Both the position numbers and the translations under genes were made by a program. Below, in pieces: positions 30,424-39,452 of a DNA stretch of 39,470 nucleotides. The DNA comes from Candidatus Magasanikbacteria bacterium RIFCSPLOWO2_12_FULL_43_12 (GTDB lineage: Bacteria > Patescibacteriota > Patescibacteriia > Magasanikbacterales > UBA922): positions 1 through 39,470 of the forward strand of contig MFQN01000028.1 in assembly GCA_001783065.1 (NCBI GenBank), in the 5' to 3' direction. Each line of letters starts with the position of its first letter. Position 1 is the first letter of the stretch. A model generated the notes under the pieces. That model saw only the letters and a program-made list of their open reading frames with translations, had not been told where the DNA came from and did not search any database.

Positions 30424-31993
30424 TTTAACAATTTTCTTTCTATGGCTTTTGAGCGCCGTAATTGACTACTCTGAATTTTGCTACATTTGGCAATTGAAAG
30501 AATATCGCTGGGATCGTTTTCATGATTTTTTGACTACCCAACAGGGAAAAACTTATTGGGTAAAATATCGCTTGCTTTGGCGTTCCACCATCGCTTTTTT
30601 TATTTTTTTCTGGCCGATGAATGATGTGCTTACGGTAAAGTATATCTTATTACTTTTATTCGCCGTTGATCTGGCGTATAACGCGTTCAAATTCTATGGT
30701 TCGAGTCTGATGCACCCAAAGTACACGCAAAAAGCGATGGTGATTATCGCGGCGGCGATTTTGTTTGAAGGGTTGATTTTTGTTTTCGCTAGAGATTGGG
30801 TGCTGTTTTTGGTACTGCTGATAATTAGATTTTTGATTATCACTGGCGTTATTTTTATTATCAACCAAATATCAAATATCTTTAAAAAGTTTTTAATTCA
30901 AAAAGCTACGCGTAAATTATCGGAGCATAAAAATTTGTTGGTAATCGGCATAACCGGCAGTTATGGCAAAAGCACGGTAAAAAAGTTTCTTCACCATATT
31001 TTGGAGCAGAAATATCATGTGATTCGGACTCCGCGCAATATCAACACGGAAATCGGCGTGGCCCAATTCGTACTCTCCACCGATTTAAGCGGAGTGGAGG
31101 TGTTTATCGTGGAAATGGGCGCGTACCAGATCGGAGAAATCGCTTTAATTTGCCAAATGGTTAAGCCAACGATCGGTATCTTAACCGCGATCAACGAACA
31201 GCATTTATCGCTGTTTGGAAGCATAGAAAAAACCCAGCAAGCAAAGTACGAGCTGTTAAAATCTTTGCCGGCAGACGGATTGGCAGTTATTAATTTTGAT
31301 AATGATTATTGCCGAGAAAAGGCGGATAAATTAAGATGCTATGTCGTTTCGTATGGTTTGGATGCCGATCAGAATCCAAACTGCTTGGTAAAAGACGTAA
31401 AGTCAAATCTAAACGGCATAAGTTTTGTCGCTGAAATCGGCGCGGAAGAATCAGAATTTTTAACTCCAATTGTCGGAGAACATAATGTAATGAACATCGC
31501 GCCTTGTTTGTTAATCGGACAAAAGATTGACGTGCCCATGGAGACAATGAGAATCGCGGTCGCGACACTGCCGCCTTCGCTCAAAATTTTTAAATACGGA
31601 AACAGCGATATTATTGACGATAGTTATAATTCCAACCCCGATGGTTTTAAAGCTGCGCTAGAAATTTTAAATAAATATCCGACAGAGAGAAAACGCGTGG
31701 TTGTTACGCGCGGCATGCTTGAATTGGGGGATGAAAGCGAAATAATCCATGAAAAAATAGGCGAAGAAATATCAGTTGTCGCCGATGAACTGGTTATAAT
31801 CACCAAAGATTTTGTAGAGCCGCTGTCTCGAGGTGTTGCCGGCAGGTTTAAGACTGTTGTCGTTTGTAAACCAGACCCAGCTGAACTTTTAGCATACCTG
31901 CAGGGATTGAAAGATTCATCCGCTGTTATTTTGCTAGAAAATCGCATTCCGGAAAATGTAATGCGAGAAATAAAATATGAAGATCTTTCGTAA
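30407..31993 (+). CDS. murF: MurF-like ligase with N-terminal membrane domain
   Basis: The 528-residue protein joins two parts. Residues 1-160 carry about five hydrophobic segments. Residues 170-528 form a Mur ligase, with P-loop GSYGKST (184-190), NTEIGVAQFVL, EMGAYQIGEI, an NEQHL metal region and the MurF hallmark DDSYNSNPDGFKAALE. MurF adds D-Ala-D-Ala to the UDP-MurNAc tripeptide. Normal MurF is soluble, so the membrane part is unusual and may hold the enzyme near MraY/MurG. Whether the ligated group is D-Ala-D-Ala is inferred from the motif. The gene overlaps its neighbours by 17 bases on each side. Confidence 0.85.
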   Translation: MLSAINLTIFFLWLLSAVIDYSEFCYIWQLKEYRWDRFHDFLTTQQGKTYWVKYRLLWRSTIAFFIFFWPMNDVLTVKYILLLLFAVDLAYNAFKFYGSSLMHPKYTQKAMVIIAAAILFEGLIFVFARDWVLFLVLLIIRFLIITGVIFIINQISNIFKKFLIQKATRKLSEHKNLLVIGITGSYGKSTVKKFLHHILEQKYHVIRTPRNINTEIGVAQFVLSTDLSGVEVFIVEMGAYQIGEIALICQMVKPTIGILTAINEQHLSLFGSIEKTQQAKYELLKSLPADGLAVINFDNDYCREKADKLRCYVVSYGLDADQNPNCLVKDVKSNLNGISFVAEIGAEESEFLTPIVGEHNVMNIAPCLLIGQKIDVPMETMRIAVATLPPSLKIFKYGNSDIIDDSYNSNPDGFKAALEILNKYPTERKRVVVTRGMLELGDESEIIHEKIGEEISVVADELVIITKDFVEPLSRGVAGRFKTVVVCKPDPAELLAYLQGLKDSSAVILLENRIPENVMREIKYEDLS

Positions 31994-33224
31994 GCCTGTT
32001 TTTACCGGCTTCGCGCCGAATTTGACGAAAAGTGACGTGTCGATCGCCGCTGCTTTTTTGTTTTTTCCTTGGAAATGGCCGAAATTAAAAATCGGAAAAA
32101 ACACAGTTAGGGCTGAACAGTGGCTAAAAAATTATTTTTCCACTAAGCATTGCCTCGCTTTTGACAGCGGTCGCAGCGCTCTTTTTTTTATTTTAAAAAG
32201 TTTGGATTTAAAACCAGGCGATGAAGTGTTGATCCAAGCCTACACTTGCGTGGTGGTGGCTAATTCGATTATTCAGGCCGGTGGAAAACCAATCTACGTG
32301 GATGTGGGTGATAATTTTAATATAGATTGCGTTGACTTAGAAAAAAAAATTACTCTGCGGACAAAAGTATTAATAATTCAACACACTTTTGGTAATCCTG
32401 CCAACCTTAATTCGTTGCTAAAATTGGCGAAAAAATACCAGTTAACCATAATAGAAGACTGTGCTCATGCTTTGGGAATAAAGTGTGAAAACAGATGGTT
32501 GGGGACTTTTGGCGATGCGGGTTTTTTTAGTTTTGGCAGCGATAAGCCAATTTCTTGCGGACGAGGCGGAGGAGTGATAACCAACGATGAAACGATTGCG
32601 AAAAAATTATTCGAGTTTCAATCAAGCCTTCCAGAGCCGAATTTAATAAAAATTTTACAACACCTATTTTCCTTTTTAGTTTTTGATAATGCCAAACCGA
32701 TTTATAATTTAGGAGTAGGGAAGTGGATCTTGTGGTTCTCCGGAAAATTAAAACTGATAAACAAGATTATTTATCCGGAAGAAAAACGCGGACAGGCAGT
32801 CGGATTTTACCCATCGCTCTTGCCGAATTGTTTGGCGGCAATTTTATTGAACCAACTCTCAAGACTCGAGGAATTTAATCGCCATCGTTGTGAAATTTCC
32901 GGTATTTACCAAAAACAAATCAATAATCAAAAAATCAGTCTGCCAAATCCGGAAAATTTTGCTATTCCGTGGCTTCGTTATCCAATTTTAGTTGCTGAAT
33001 CAACAAAACTTCTGGCATCAGCTAAAAAGAATGGCATCATCCTCGGTAATTGGTATGACGCCCCAATCGCGCCAAAAGATGCGGATTCGTCCGTCGTTGG
33101 CTATCAACATAGATTTTGTCCAAACGCGGAGAGACTCGCAAAACAATCGGTTAATTTACCAACCGATATTTCCATTAGCCGAAGTGACGCTATACGCGTA
33201 GCTAAACTATTAAACGCTTTTTGA
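31977..33224 (+). CDS. DegT/DnrJ/EryC1/StrS-family aminotransferase
   Basis: A PLP-dependent enzyme of 415 residues that typically aminates a keto group on a nucleotide sugar. The PLP lysine is K190 in FFSFGSDKPISCGRGGG, and the ring-stacking and Asp region is IIEDCAHALG (D161). The early sequence FDSGRSALFFILKSL is also typical. Its place between a MurF-like ligase and a FemX-like transferase suggests a role in wall or surface sugar synthesis, which is inference. It starts inside the MurF gene and ends three bases before the next gene. Confidence 0.88.
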   Translation: MKIFRKPVFTGFAPNLTKSDVSIAAAFLFFPWKWPKLKIGKNTVRAEQWLKNYFSTKHCLAFDSGRSALFFILKSLDLKPGDEVLIQAYTCVVVANSIIQAGGKPIYVDVGDNFNIDCVDLEKKITLRTKVLIIQHTFGNPANLNSLLKLAKKYQLTIIEDCAHALGIKCENRWLGTFGDAGFFSFGSDKPISCGRGGGVITNDETIAKKLFEFQSSLPEPNLIKILQHLFSFLVFDNAKPIYNLGVGKWILWFSGKLKLINKIIYPEEKRGQAVGFYPSLLPNCLAAILLNQLSRLEEFNRHRCEISGIYQKQINNQKISLPNPENFAIPWLRYPILVAESTKLLASAKKNGIILGNWYDAPIAPKDADSSVVGYQHRFCPNAERLAKQSVNLPTDISISRSDAIRVAKLLNAF

Positions 33225-33227
33225 AGT

Positions 33228-34259
33228 ATGTTTGCTGTCTCTGAAATTACGGAAAAGAAAAAATGGGAAGATTTTGTTTTATCTCAAACCCATACTATTT
33301 TTTTGCAGTCGCCGCAGTACGCTGAATTTTATAAAAAGTTGGGTGAGCAAAGTTGGATTTTTGGAGTTTTTGACGCGAAAAAATTAGTTGGCGGAGCGCT
33401 GGCAGTGACGGTTCACGCTAAACGCGGGAGTTTTCTCTTCTTACCATATGGACCGATCGTAAACGAGGAAAAAAATTATCATGAAGCGCTCCAAGCGTTA
33501 ACAATTCATTTGGCGGATTTTGCTAAAAAACAAAATCTGGATTTTCTTAAAATCAGTCCATTTTGGGAAAATAATCCCAGCAACCAAAATCTTTTTAAAC
33601 AATTAAAATACAAAAACGCTCCGATGCACGTACTCGCGCAGAACACCTGGCTGTTGGATTTGGGTCCGAGCGAAGATGATTTGCTGACAGGAATGGAAAA
33701 AACTCATCGCTATTTAATCCGACGCTGTCTGAAAGAAGGTGTCACTGTGAGCCAAACAAGCGAGCCACAAAAATTAATTGATTTCAACCAACTGCATGAT
33801 CTGACAGCGCGACGGCATAAATTTCATCGATTTTCTGATGAATACATCCAAGCTGAATATGATTGTTTCTCGCCGCGAAAAGAGGCAATTTTGTTTAAGG
33901 GGATACTGCCTGATGGGCGATTGGATTCAGCGGCTGTTATAATTTTTTATGGCAATATGGCCGCTTATCGGCACGGAGCTTCCGCCAATTTAGATCATAA
34001 ACTGCCCACTTCTTATCTGGTGCAGTGGGAGGCAATCAAAGAGGCCAAAAGACGCGGTTTTTCTTGGTATAATTTTTGGGGCATAGCTCCGCCAGAAGCG
34101 GATAAAAAACACCCTTTTTACGGAATCACACATTTTAAAAAAGGTTTCGGCGGATTTAATTTGGATTTACTCCACTGCCAAGATTTACCGGTGACAAAAA
34201 AGTATTATTTTAATTGGCTGGTAGAAACTTTCAGAAGTTTAAGGAGGGGATTTAAATAA
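33228..34259 (+). CDS. FemAB/FemX-like peptidoglycan bridge aminoacyltransferase
   Basis: The 343-residue protein has the paired GNAT-like domains of the FemABX family, which add amino acids from aminoacyl-tRNA to the lipid-linked stem peptide. Recognisable parts are FLQSPQYAEFYKKLG near the N-terminus, MEKTHRYLIRRCLKEGVTV in the middle, and YRHGASANLDHKLPTSYLVQW...WYNFWGIAP in the second domain. The amino acid used is unknown. Position between DegT and ftsQ supports a wall function. Confidence 0.85.
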   Translation: MFAVSEITEKKKWEDFVLSQTHTIFLQSPQYAEFYKKLGEQSWIFGVFDAKKLVGGALAVTVHAKRGSFLFLPYGPIVNEEKNYHEALQALTIHLADFAKKQNLDFLKISPFWENNPSNQNLFKQLKYKNAPMHVLAQNTWLLDLGPSEDDLLTGMEKTHRYLIRRCLKEGVTVSQTSEPQKLIDFNQLHDLTARRHKFHRFSDEYIQAEYDCFSPRKEAILFKGILPDGRLDSAAVIIFYGNMAAYRHGASANLDHKLPTSYLVQWEAIKEAKRRGFSWYNFWGIAPPEADKKHPFYGITHFKKGFGGFNLDLLHCQDLPVTKKYYFNWLVETFRSLRRGFK

Positions 34260-34266
34260 TTTTTAA

Positions 34267-35277
34267 ATGTTTAATCGGCATCGCTTAAAACGCAAATGGG
34301 GCAGGGGAATAGAAAAAGTCTCTAATTTTTTGGCGCAGACAAAAAGTCATGATAGGGTTTTAAAAGATTTTGCTTGGCACGCGATAAAACAAAACCCGCT
34401 TTCCGTCGGTCATCAGACCAAAAAAAGATTTAAACTGCTGTTTACTATTTTAATTGTGTCATTTTTAGCTGTCTTGATGGTTGGCATTTATCATCCATTC
34501 TTTTATGTTAATAAAGTGGTCGCAACCGGTTTACAGCGAATAAGCCAAAAAGAGTTTGAAGAAGCGATATTGGGAATAATGGATTACCGAAAACTCTTTT
34601 TTTTGCCGGGTAACTCCTATTTTTTAGTTGACGTTGAAGAAATAAAAAATATTCTTAAAGAAAGATTCCCGATTGAGTCAGTAACGGTAAAGAAGAGTTT
34701 TTCTGCCACACTATCCGTTCAAATTGAAGAAAAAATTTCCACTCTAATTTATGATAATGGTAAAGAATATGGCTACTTGGATGGAGGCGGCAACATCGTT
34801 GAAATAATCAGACAGGTTGGAGAAGACGAGTGGATTAAAAAGACTTTAACCACCACCAGCACGAATGAAAAAGGCGAAGTAGTTGAAGAAATCAAAATTT
34901 TGGAAGCGATTCATACGCCAAACACCAGACAAATTGTTGAGGAAATGGGCGATTATCCGATACTTTTTGACAAACGATCGCAGACAATCGCGTTAAATAC
35001 CTCCGTGATTAGTAAAGAGATGGCTGCGGGTATTATAGACTGGTTTAATCTTTTAAATAAAAAAACTGATATTTCTTTCGGTCACGCGGTGATTGAGGAT
35101 GGACGCGGGGAAGGGGAGATAATAACCGGCGCCGGTTGGCGTTTGAAAGTTAAATTAACAGAAAATGTTGATTTGCAATTTGTAGAACTTCAGCATTTGT
35201 TGGTTAAAGAAAAAATAAATTTAAACAGTCTAAATTATATTGATTTAAGATACCTGGGCAAGGTCTATTGGCAGTGA
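34267..35277 (+). CDS. ftsQ: Cell division protein FtsQ/DivIB
   Basis: The 336-residue protein has a basic cytoplasmic N-terminus, one membrane helix (about residues 55-75), then a POTRA domain starting FFYVNKVVATGLQRISQKEF and a second beta domain. This is the FtsQ layout. It links early and late division proteins and regulates septal wall synthesis. It ends the wall-synthesis run and is followed by a hairpin-rich gap before the convergent M23 peptidase gene. Confidence 0.85.
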   Translation: MFNRHRLKRKWGRGIEKVSNFLAQTKSHDRVLKDFAWHAIKQNPLSVGHQTKKRFKLLFTILIVSFLAVLMVGIYHPFFYVNKVVATGLQRISQKEFEEAILGIMDYRKLFFLPGNSYFLVDVEEIKNILKERFPIESVTVKKSFSATLSVQIEEKISTLIYDNGKEYGYLDGGGNIVEIIRQVGEDEWIKKTLTTTSTNEKGEVVEEIKILEAIHTPNTRQIVEEMGDYPILFDKRSQTIALNTSVISKEMAAGIIDWFNLLNKKTDISFGHAVIEDGRGEGEIITGAGWRLKVKLTENVDLQFVELQHLLVKEKINLNSLNYIDLRYLGKVYWQ

Positions 35278-35400
35278 TTTAGGCGGGGGAGAAGTGAGAG
35301 AAAGCCTTTTTATGAGGTATAGACTGCGTCGCACAATATATCTTATACGACACTATATACTCCGCCTTAAACTCTTTTTGCCGTTTCTCTGTTTGCTTAT
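35278..35400. terminator. Hairpin-rich region between convergent genes
   Basis: AGGCGG (35281-35286) can pair with CCGCCT (35362-35367). Between them, GTATAG and a GTCG/CGAC pair form an inner stem. A T run follows at about 35374. It probably ends transcription from ftsQ, and perhaps from the minus-strand peptidase gene. Confidence 0.45.
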
Positions 35401-36636
35401 TTACCAATCCCTAACCAAATAATTCAACGGATTAACCGGAATGCCATTCTTTCTTGTTTCAAAATGTAAATGCGGGCCGGTGACGAATGGTCCGGCGCCA
35501 GCTGTTCCTGGTGTGCCGCCGGTATAGCCAATAATGTCTCCGCGAGTCACAAATTTATCTTCAGAGACAACTATAGAGCTCGTGTGCCCATAAACAGTTG
35601 ATAATCCGTCAGCGTGCACGAGCATTATATAACTATAGCAACTACCAAGCGAACATTTTTTTGCTCTGGCAACATAGCCGGACGCGACCGCTTTAATCGC
35701 CGTGCCTTGCGCGGCCCTAATATCTATTCCCGGATGCTCAAAAACATAACGAAATGGGTAATCCGGGTCATAAAAACTCGCGGTAATGTAGCGGCTTTGC
35801 GTCGGCCAGCTTAATTTAGCGCTCGAATCCCCTTCTGTTTCCAATTGTTTTTGGCTTTCAAGTTTTTTACGCACCTCTCGCTCAATTGATGTTACTTCGC
35901 TTTCCACGGCTTGATATTGGTCTTTGAGGTTCGCCAACAATGTCTTAAATTTGAGTTCAGACGAGTATGTTTGCACCAATAAACTCTGTTTTAACCCCGC
36001 CTGTTCGTTTAGATCATTCTTTTTCTGTACCAATTCTTCATTTAAAACCGCGTAAGATTTTTTACGATCCTCGGTTTGCTTCTTTTTATCCTCTAGTTCT
36101 TGTCTCGCGTCGCGCAAAGAATTCACGCTAAGCGTTAAATCGTTTTGTACTGTTTGCAAGTATTGCACTTGGCCGTAAAAATCAGAAAAATTAGCGTAAG
36201 CCGCGGCGATTTCTAGGTAGTTTTTTCCATCCTGCTCGTGGTAGGCGCGGATTAACTCGGCTAAAATCCGTTTCTGCTTGCTAATTACTTTCTCTTTATC
36301 CTCAATGCCAAGAGTCAGCGCGTTAATCTCAAGAGTCAGTGATTCAAGTTTTTCTTTGGTAGCTTGAATGTCCAATTCCACCTGTGAAACACGGTTATCT
36401 ATAATTGCGACTTGATTGGATAAAGAAACCGCCTCCAGCCGCTTTTGGTCAATTTTCTTTTTGTAAGCCGCGATGCTCTCTTCAATCTGCTTTATTTTTG
36501 CTTTTTTTTCCGCGATTTGTTGGTTCAAGACATCAACCTCTTCTTTGTTCCCGCCAACATTTTCGGACAAAACAAAACTGGGGGCTACAAATAATCCTAT
36601 AAATAAAACTAAAAAAATAATTGCCGCTAATCTCAT
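35401..36636 (-). CDS. Secreted coiled-coil M23 peptidase (EnvC/LytM-like)
   Basis: The 411-residue product has an N-terminal signal or anchor (residues 1-24), about 230 residues of heptad-rich coiled coil, and a LytM endopeptidase domain. Metal ligands appear in EHPGIDIRAAQGT and GPHLHFETRKNG, with the conserved YGH between them. The domain looks catalytically complete, unlike EnvC. By analogy with PcsB and EnvC, the coiled coil may dock on FtsX, making this a candidate hydrolase controlled by the FtsEX pair at 5683-7302. A palindromic repeat follows its 5' end. Confidence 0.9.
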   Translation of the reverse strand: MRLAAIIFLVLFIGLFVAPSFVLSENVGGNKEEVDVLNQQIAEKKAKIKQIEESIAAYKKKIDQKRLEAVSLSNQVAIIDNRVSQVELDIQATKEKLESLTLEINALTLGIEDKEKVISKQKRILAELIRAYHEQDGKNYLEIAAAYANFSDFYGQVQYLQTVQNDLTLSVNSLRDARQELEDKKKQTEDRKKSYAVLNEELVQKKNDLNEQAGLKQSLLVQTYSSELKFKTLLANLKDQYQAVESEVTSIEREVRKKLESQKQLETEGDSSAKLSWPTQSRYITASFYDPDYPFRYVFEHPGIDIRAAQGTAIKAVASGYVARAKKCSLGSCYSYIMLVHADGLSTVYGHTSSIVVSEDKFVTRGDIIGYTGGTPGTAGAGPFVTGPHLHFETRKNGIPVNPLNYLVRDW

Positions 36637-36652
36637 AACTTTTTATGCAAAG

Positions 36653-36706
36653 CTGTCATTGCGAGGAACGAAGCCCTAGCGGAGTGACGAAGCAATCCAG
36701 TCGTCA
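36653..36706. repeat. Dispersed palindromic repeat between two minus-strand genes
   Basis: CTGTCATTGCGAGGAACG opens the single unit and GACGAAGCAATCCAGTCGTC closes it. It lies between the start of the peptidase gene and the end of gltX. Confidence 0.9.
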
Positions 36707-36721
36707 ATACTCACCGCTGCT

Positions 36722-38191
36722 TCATTCCAATTTTTTAATCGCCATTCGCAATCTCTCTATTGTTTCTTCTTTCCCCAAAACTTCCGCAATTTCAAACGGT
36801 CCCGGTGAATTTTTTTGCCCGGATAAAGCCACCCGCATTGGCCATAATACATTTCCAGTTCCAAATTCATTTTCTTTCATCCACCCCCCTACTCTTGACT
36901 CCATTCCGGTCTTTGTCCAATCTTGAACACTAATTTTATTCAAACAATTTACTAATTTTTCCAGCACATTTTTTGTTTCTTCTTTACTACTTTTTTTCCA
37001 GACCAAAATTTGCGCCTCATAAGGCGTGTCCTCAAACACAAATTTTATGCTTTCCACAAGCTCAACCAGCGTTGTCACTCGTTTTTTCTCCAAACTTAAT
37101 ACTTTCCCCAACCAATCGTTATCTCCTATCTCGTATCTCCTATCTCTAAACATTGGCAAACAAATTTTTATTAACTCAGCAGAAGGCATCTTTTTAAGAT
37201 ACTCCCGATTAAACCAATCCAGCTTCTCCAAATTAAACACCCCCGCCGCCTTGCTAATTTTTGCAAAATCAAATTCTTTAATCAGACTATCTAGATCAAA
37301 CATCTCTCTCTCGTCGCCTGGGTTCCAGCCCAAAAAAGCGATAAAATTTACCATTGCTTCCGGCAAATACCCCTTATCAATAAAATCCCGCACCGCCACA
37401 TCGCCGTGGCGCTTGCTTAATTTTTGTTTTTGCTCATTTACCAACAAAGAGAGGTGAGCAAATTCCGGCGGCTTCCAACCGAACATTTTATAAAGTTCAA
37501 TATGTTTTGGCGTGGATGGCAACCACTCCTCTGCTCTGATAACATGGGTAATTTCCATCAAGTGGTCGTCAACCACCACAGCGAGATGATAAGTCGGAAA
37601 ACGATCAGCTTTTAATATAACTTGATCATCAATCAATTCATTTTTAAATTCAACATCTCCGCGGACTAAATCCGTAAATTTCGTAATACCGGTTTTTGGC
37701 ATTTTCATTCTAATTACATGACTCTCCCCTGCCGTAACGCGCTTTTTCGCTTCAGCTAACGGCATTTCGCGGCATAACCCATCATATCCTGTCGCTTGTT
37801 TGTTTGCTTCTTGGATTTGACGCAATTCCGCCAATCGTTCTTTTGAACAAAAACAGTAATAAGCGTGGTCGTCTTTAATTAACCGATCGACGTGTTTATG
37901 ATAAATTTTTAATCTCTCTGATTGTATATATGGCCCATTTTTACCTGTCTGGATTACTTTGCCACTCTCGTCTAAATCAATACCTTCATCCGGTTTAATT
38001 CCAGCCCAACGCAATGATTTGAGTATATTTTCAATCCCTCCATCTACCAGACGCTCGCGATCAGTATCTTCAATGCGTAATAAAAATTTGCCGCCATGAT
38101 GTTTGGCGAATAAATAAGAAAATAGAGCGGTGCGCAATCCGCCGACATGTAAAAATCCGGTTGGTGATGGGGCAAAGCGAGTTTTGACCAT
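36722..38191 (-). CDS. gltX: Glutamate--tRNA ligase
   Basis: A class I synthetase of 489 residues. The HIGH-type motif is HVGG (residues 15-18) after FAPSPTGFL, followed by LLRIEDTDRERLVDG. The KMSKS-type motif is KLSKRHGD. The C-terminal helical anticodon domain fits bacterial GluRS rather than GlnRS. As tRNA-Gln is present and no GlnRS is seen, the enzyme may also load glutamate on tRNA-Gln for GatCAB, but this cannot be proved from the window. It ends in TGA, which supports UGA as a normal stop. Confidence 0.94.
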   Translation of the reverse strand: MVKTRFAPSPTGFLHVGGLRTALFSYLFAKHHGGKFLLRIEDTDRERLVDGGIENILKSLRWAGIKPDEGIDLDESGKVIQTGKNGPYIQSERLKIYHKHVDRLIKDDHAYYCFCSKERLAELRQIQEANKQATGYDGLCREMPLAEAKKRVTAGESHVIRMKMPKTGITKFTDLVRGDVEFKNELIDDQVILKADRFPTYHLAVVVDDHLMEITHVIRAEEWLPSTPKHIELYKMFGWKPPEFAHLSLLVNEQKQKLSKRHGDVAVRDFIDKGYLPEAMVNFIAFLGWNPGDEREMFDLDSLIKEFDFAKISKAAGVFNLEKLDWFNREYLKKMPSAELIKICLPMFRDRRYEIGDNDWLGKVLSLEKKRVTTLVELVESIKFVFEDTPYEAQILVWKKSSKEETKNVLEKLVNCLNKISVQDWTKTGMESRVGGWMKENEFGTGNVLWPMRVALSGQKNSPGPFEIAEVLGKEETIERLRMAIKKLE

Positions 38192-38208
38192 AAATTCAAA
38201 AAATTTTC

Positions 38209-38595
38209 TTATACCTTTTTTCCCGCGCGAGTTGTATTTTCTCCTTTATTTTCAAATCCACGCTCGTCGTCTTCGCGGTGAAGTTTTTCGCATTCGCTTT
38301 GTACCAATTCAATCAAACCAAGCATGCCTAAAGCGCGCCCCAAAGCGGATGGATTGTCTTTTACCTCCGGAGCCGAGCGCGCAAGCTCCAGATGCTTTAT
38401 CAATAGTTTTACCGCGGCCAACGCTCTTTCTTTGGTATCATCAATTTTTTGAATCTCCGGTTTTCTAAAATAATGCAAAAGCATTGTTTTTGTGTGTTCC
38501 ATGTGGGGAATTCTCGGGTCAGCGTCTACCGCGCTATCAAAAACCGTATCAATCAGCATTAAGAAGAAACTTTCTTGTAAATCTATTTTTGCCAT
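38209..38595 (-). CDS. Hypothetical helical protein, 128 aa
   Basis: I do not recognise this soluble protein, which appears mostly helical (DTKERALAAVKLLIKHLELA, ALGRALGMLGLIELVQSECE). It overlaps the end of the TagA-family gene by 13 bases (the ATG lies within its last codons), so the two are translated together. Its tail is charged and probably disordered. Confidence 0.72.
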   Translation of the reverse strand: MAKIDLQESFFLMLIDTVFDSAVDADPRIPHMEHTKTMLLHYFRKPEIQKIDDTKERALAAVKLLIKHLELARSAPEVKDNPSALGRALGMLGLIELVQSECEKLHREDDERGFENKGENTTRAGKKV

Positions 38596-39386
38596 ATTAA
38601 ATAATACAAAAAAACGATCGTCGCTTTAAAAATTCTTTTCACTCGCCACGGCTCCAAAATCAACCGCCACAACCACTCTAATCCAAAGACTCGCATAAAC
38701 TTCGGCGCGCGCTTGGCTTTTCCGGCCAAAAAATCAAAACTTCCGCCGACTCCCATTGCCACTTTAACGCTTGGCATTTGGGGTAAATTTTCATAAATCC
38801 ATTTTTCTTGTTTGCCATGCCCGAAACCAACGAACAAAATATCCGGCGCTTGCATTATTATATCATATAGTATATCTTCATTTCCAGTTTCATCATAGGT
38901 AATCTTATCATCATCTGTTTTTTCAATCTTTATCCCGCCATTAAACCCGCAAATCTTTAAACCGCCGAATTTCTTTTTTAATACCTCGGCCGCGTTTTTA
39001 ATTACATCTTCGTCTCCGGAACCAAGCAAATAAACACTTTTGTTTTTTTCTTGCGCTAAAGCGCAGATGTTCAGCATAAAATCAACGCCGGAAATGCGAA
39101 CAACTGACGACTGGATTGCTTCGTCGTCCGCCGAGTGGCGGACTCCTCGCAATGACAGTTTTGTTGCCAACCAAAGACCAAACCCATCGCAAATATTCAA
39201 ATCTCCGCTGTTCAAAACCTCGCGAAAATATTCATCCTTCTGCGCGTCAACCAGCATTTCCGGATTGGGGGTGAATACGGTGTTTTGCTTTTGCGAAACC
39301 AAAAACACTGCCACCATCTCAAGCGCTTCTGACTTTGCGATTCTGTCCACTCTAATTCCGAGGATCTCCATTGTTCTATGTTCCAT
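38583..39386 (-). CDS. WecG/TagA/CpsF glycosyltransferase with repeat-encoded insert
   Basis: The family transfers N-acetylmannosamine(uronic acid) or similar sugars to a lipid-linked acceptor for surface polymers. Family motifs are TPNPEMLVDAQKDEYF, the catalytic Asp region NICDGFGLWLA, VYLLGSGDEDV, and GFGHGKQEKWIYENLP followed by MGVGGSFDFLAGKAKRAP. Residues 78-95 (39102-39155) are not family sequence: they are a palindromic repeat read in frame between ATKL and RISGVDFM. The 54-bp insert keeps the frame open. The true start may be the sixth codon (39371, MEILGIRV). The insert is close to the acceptor site, so activity could be affected. Confidence 0.9.
   Translation of the reverse strand: MEHRTMEILGIRVDRIAKSEALEMVAVFLVSQKQNTVFTPNPEMLVDAQKDEYFREVLNSGDLNICDGFGLWLATKLSLRGVRHSADDEAIQSSVVRISGVDFMLNICALAQEKNKSVYLLGSGDEDVIKNAAEVLKKKFGGLKICGFNGGIKIEKTDDDKITYDETGNEDILYDIIMQAPDILFVGFGHGKQEKWIYENLPQMPSVKVAMGVGGSFDFLAGKAKRAPKFMRVFGLEWLWRLILEPWRVKRIFKATIVFLYYLIWQK
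39102..39155. repeat. In-frame palindromic repeat inside the TagA-family gene
   Basis: The same element as elsewhere (GGATTGCTTCGTCGTC...GACTCCTCGCAATGACA on the plus strand), with the inner stem GTCCGCC/GGCGGAC. It adds 18 codons without stops in the gene's frame. Confidence 0.9.
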
Positions 39387-39452
39387 GTTTCATTCCTTAT
39401 ATGTAAGATTTAATAGCGCTGTATATACTTTCACAACTACCGGGTAACAAGT

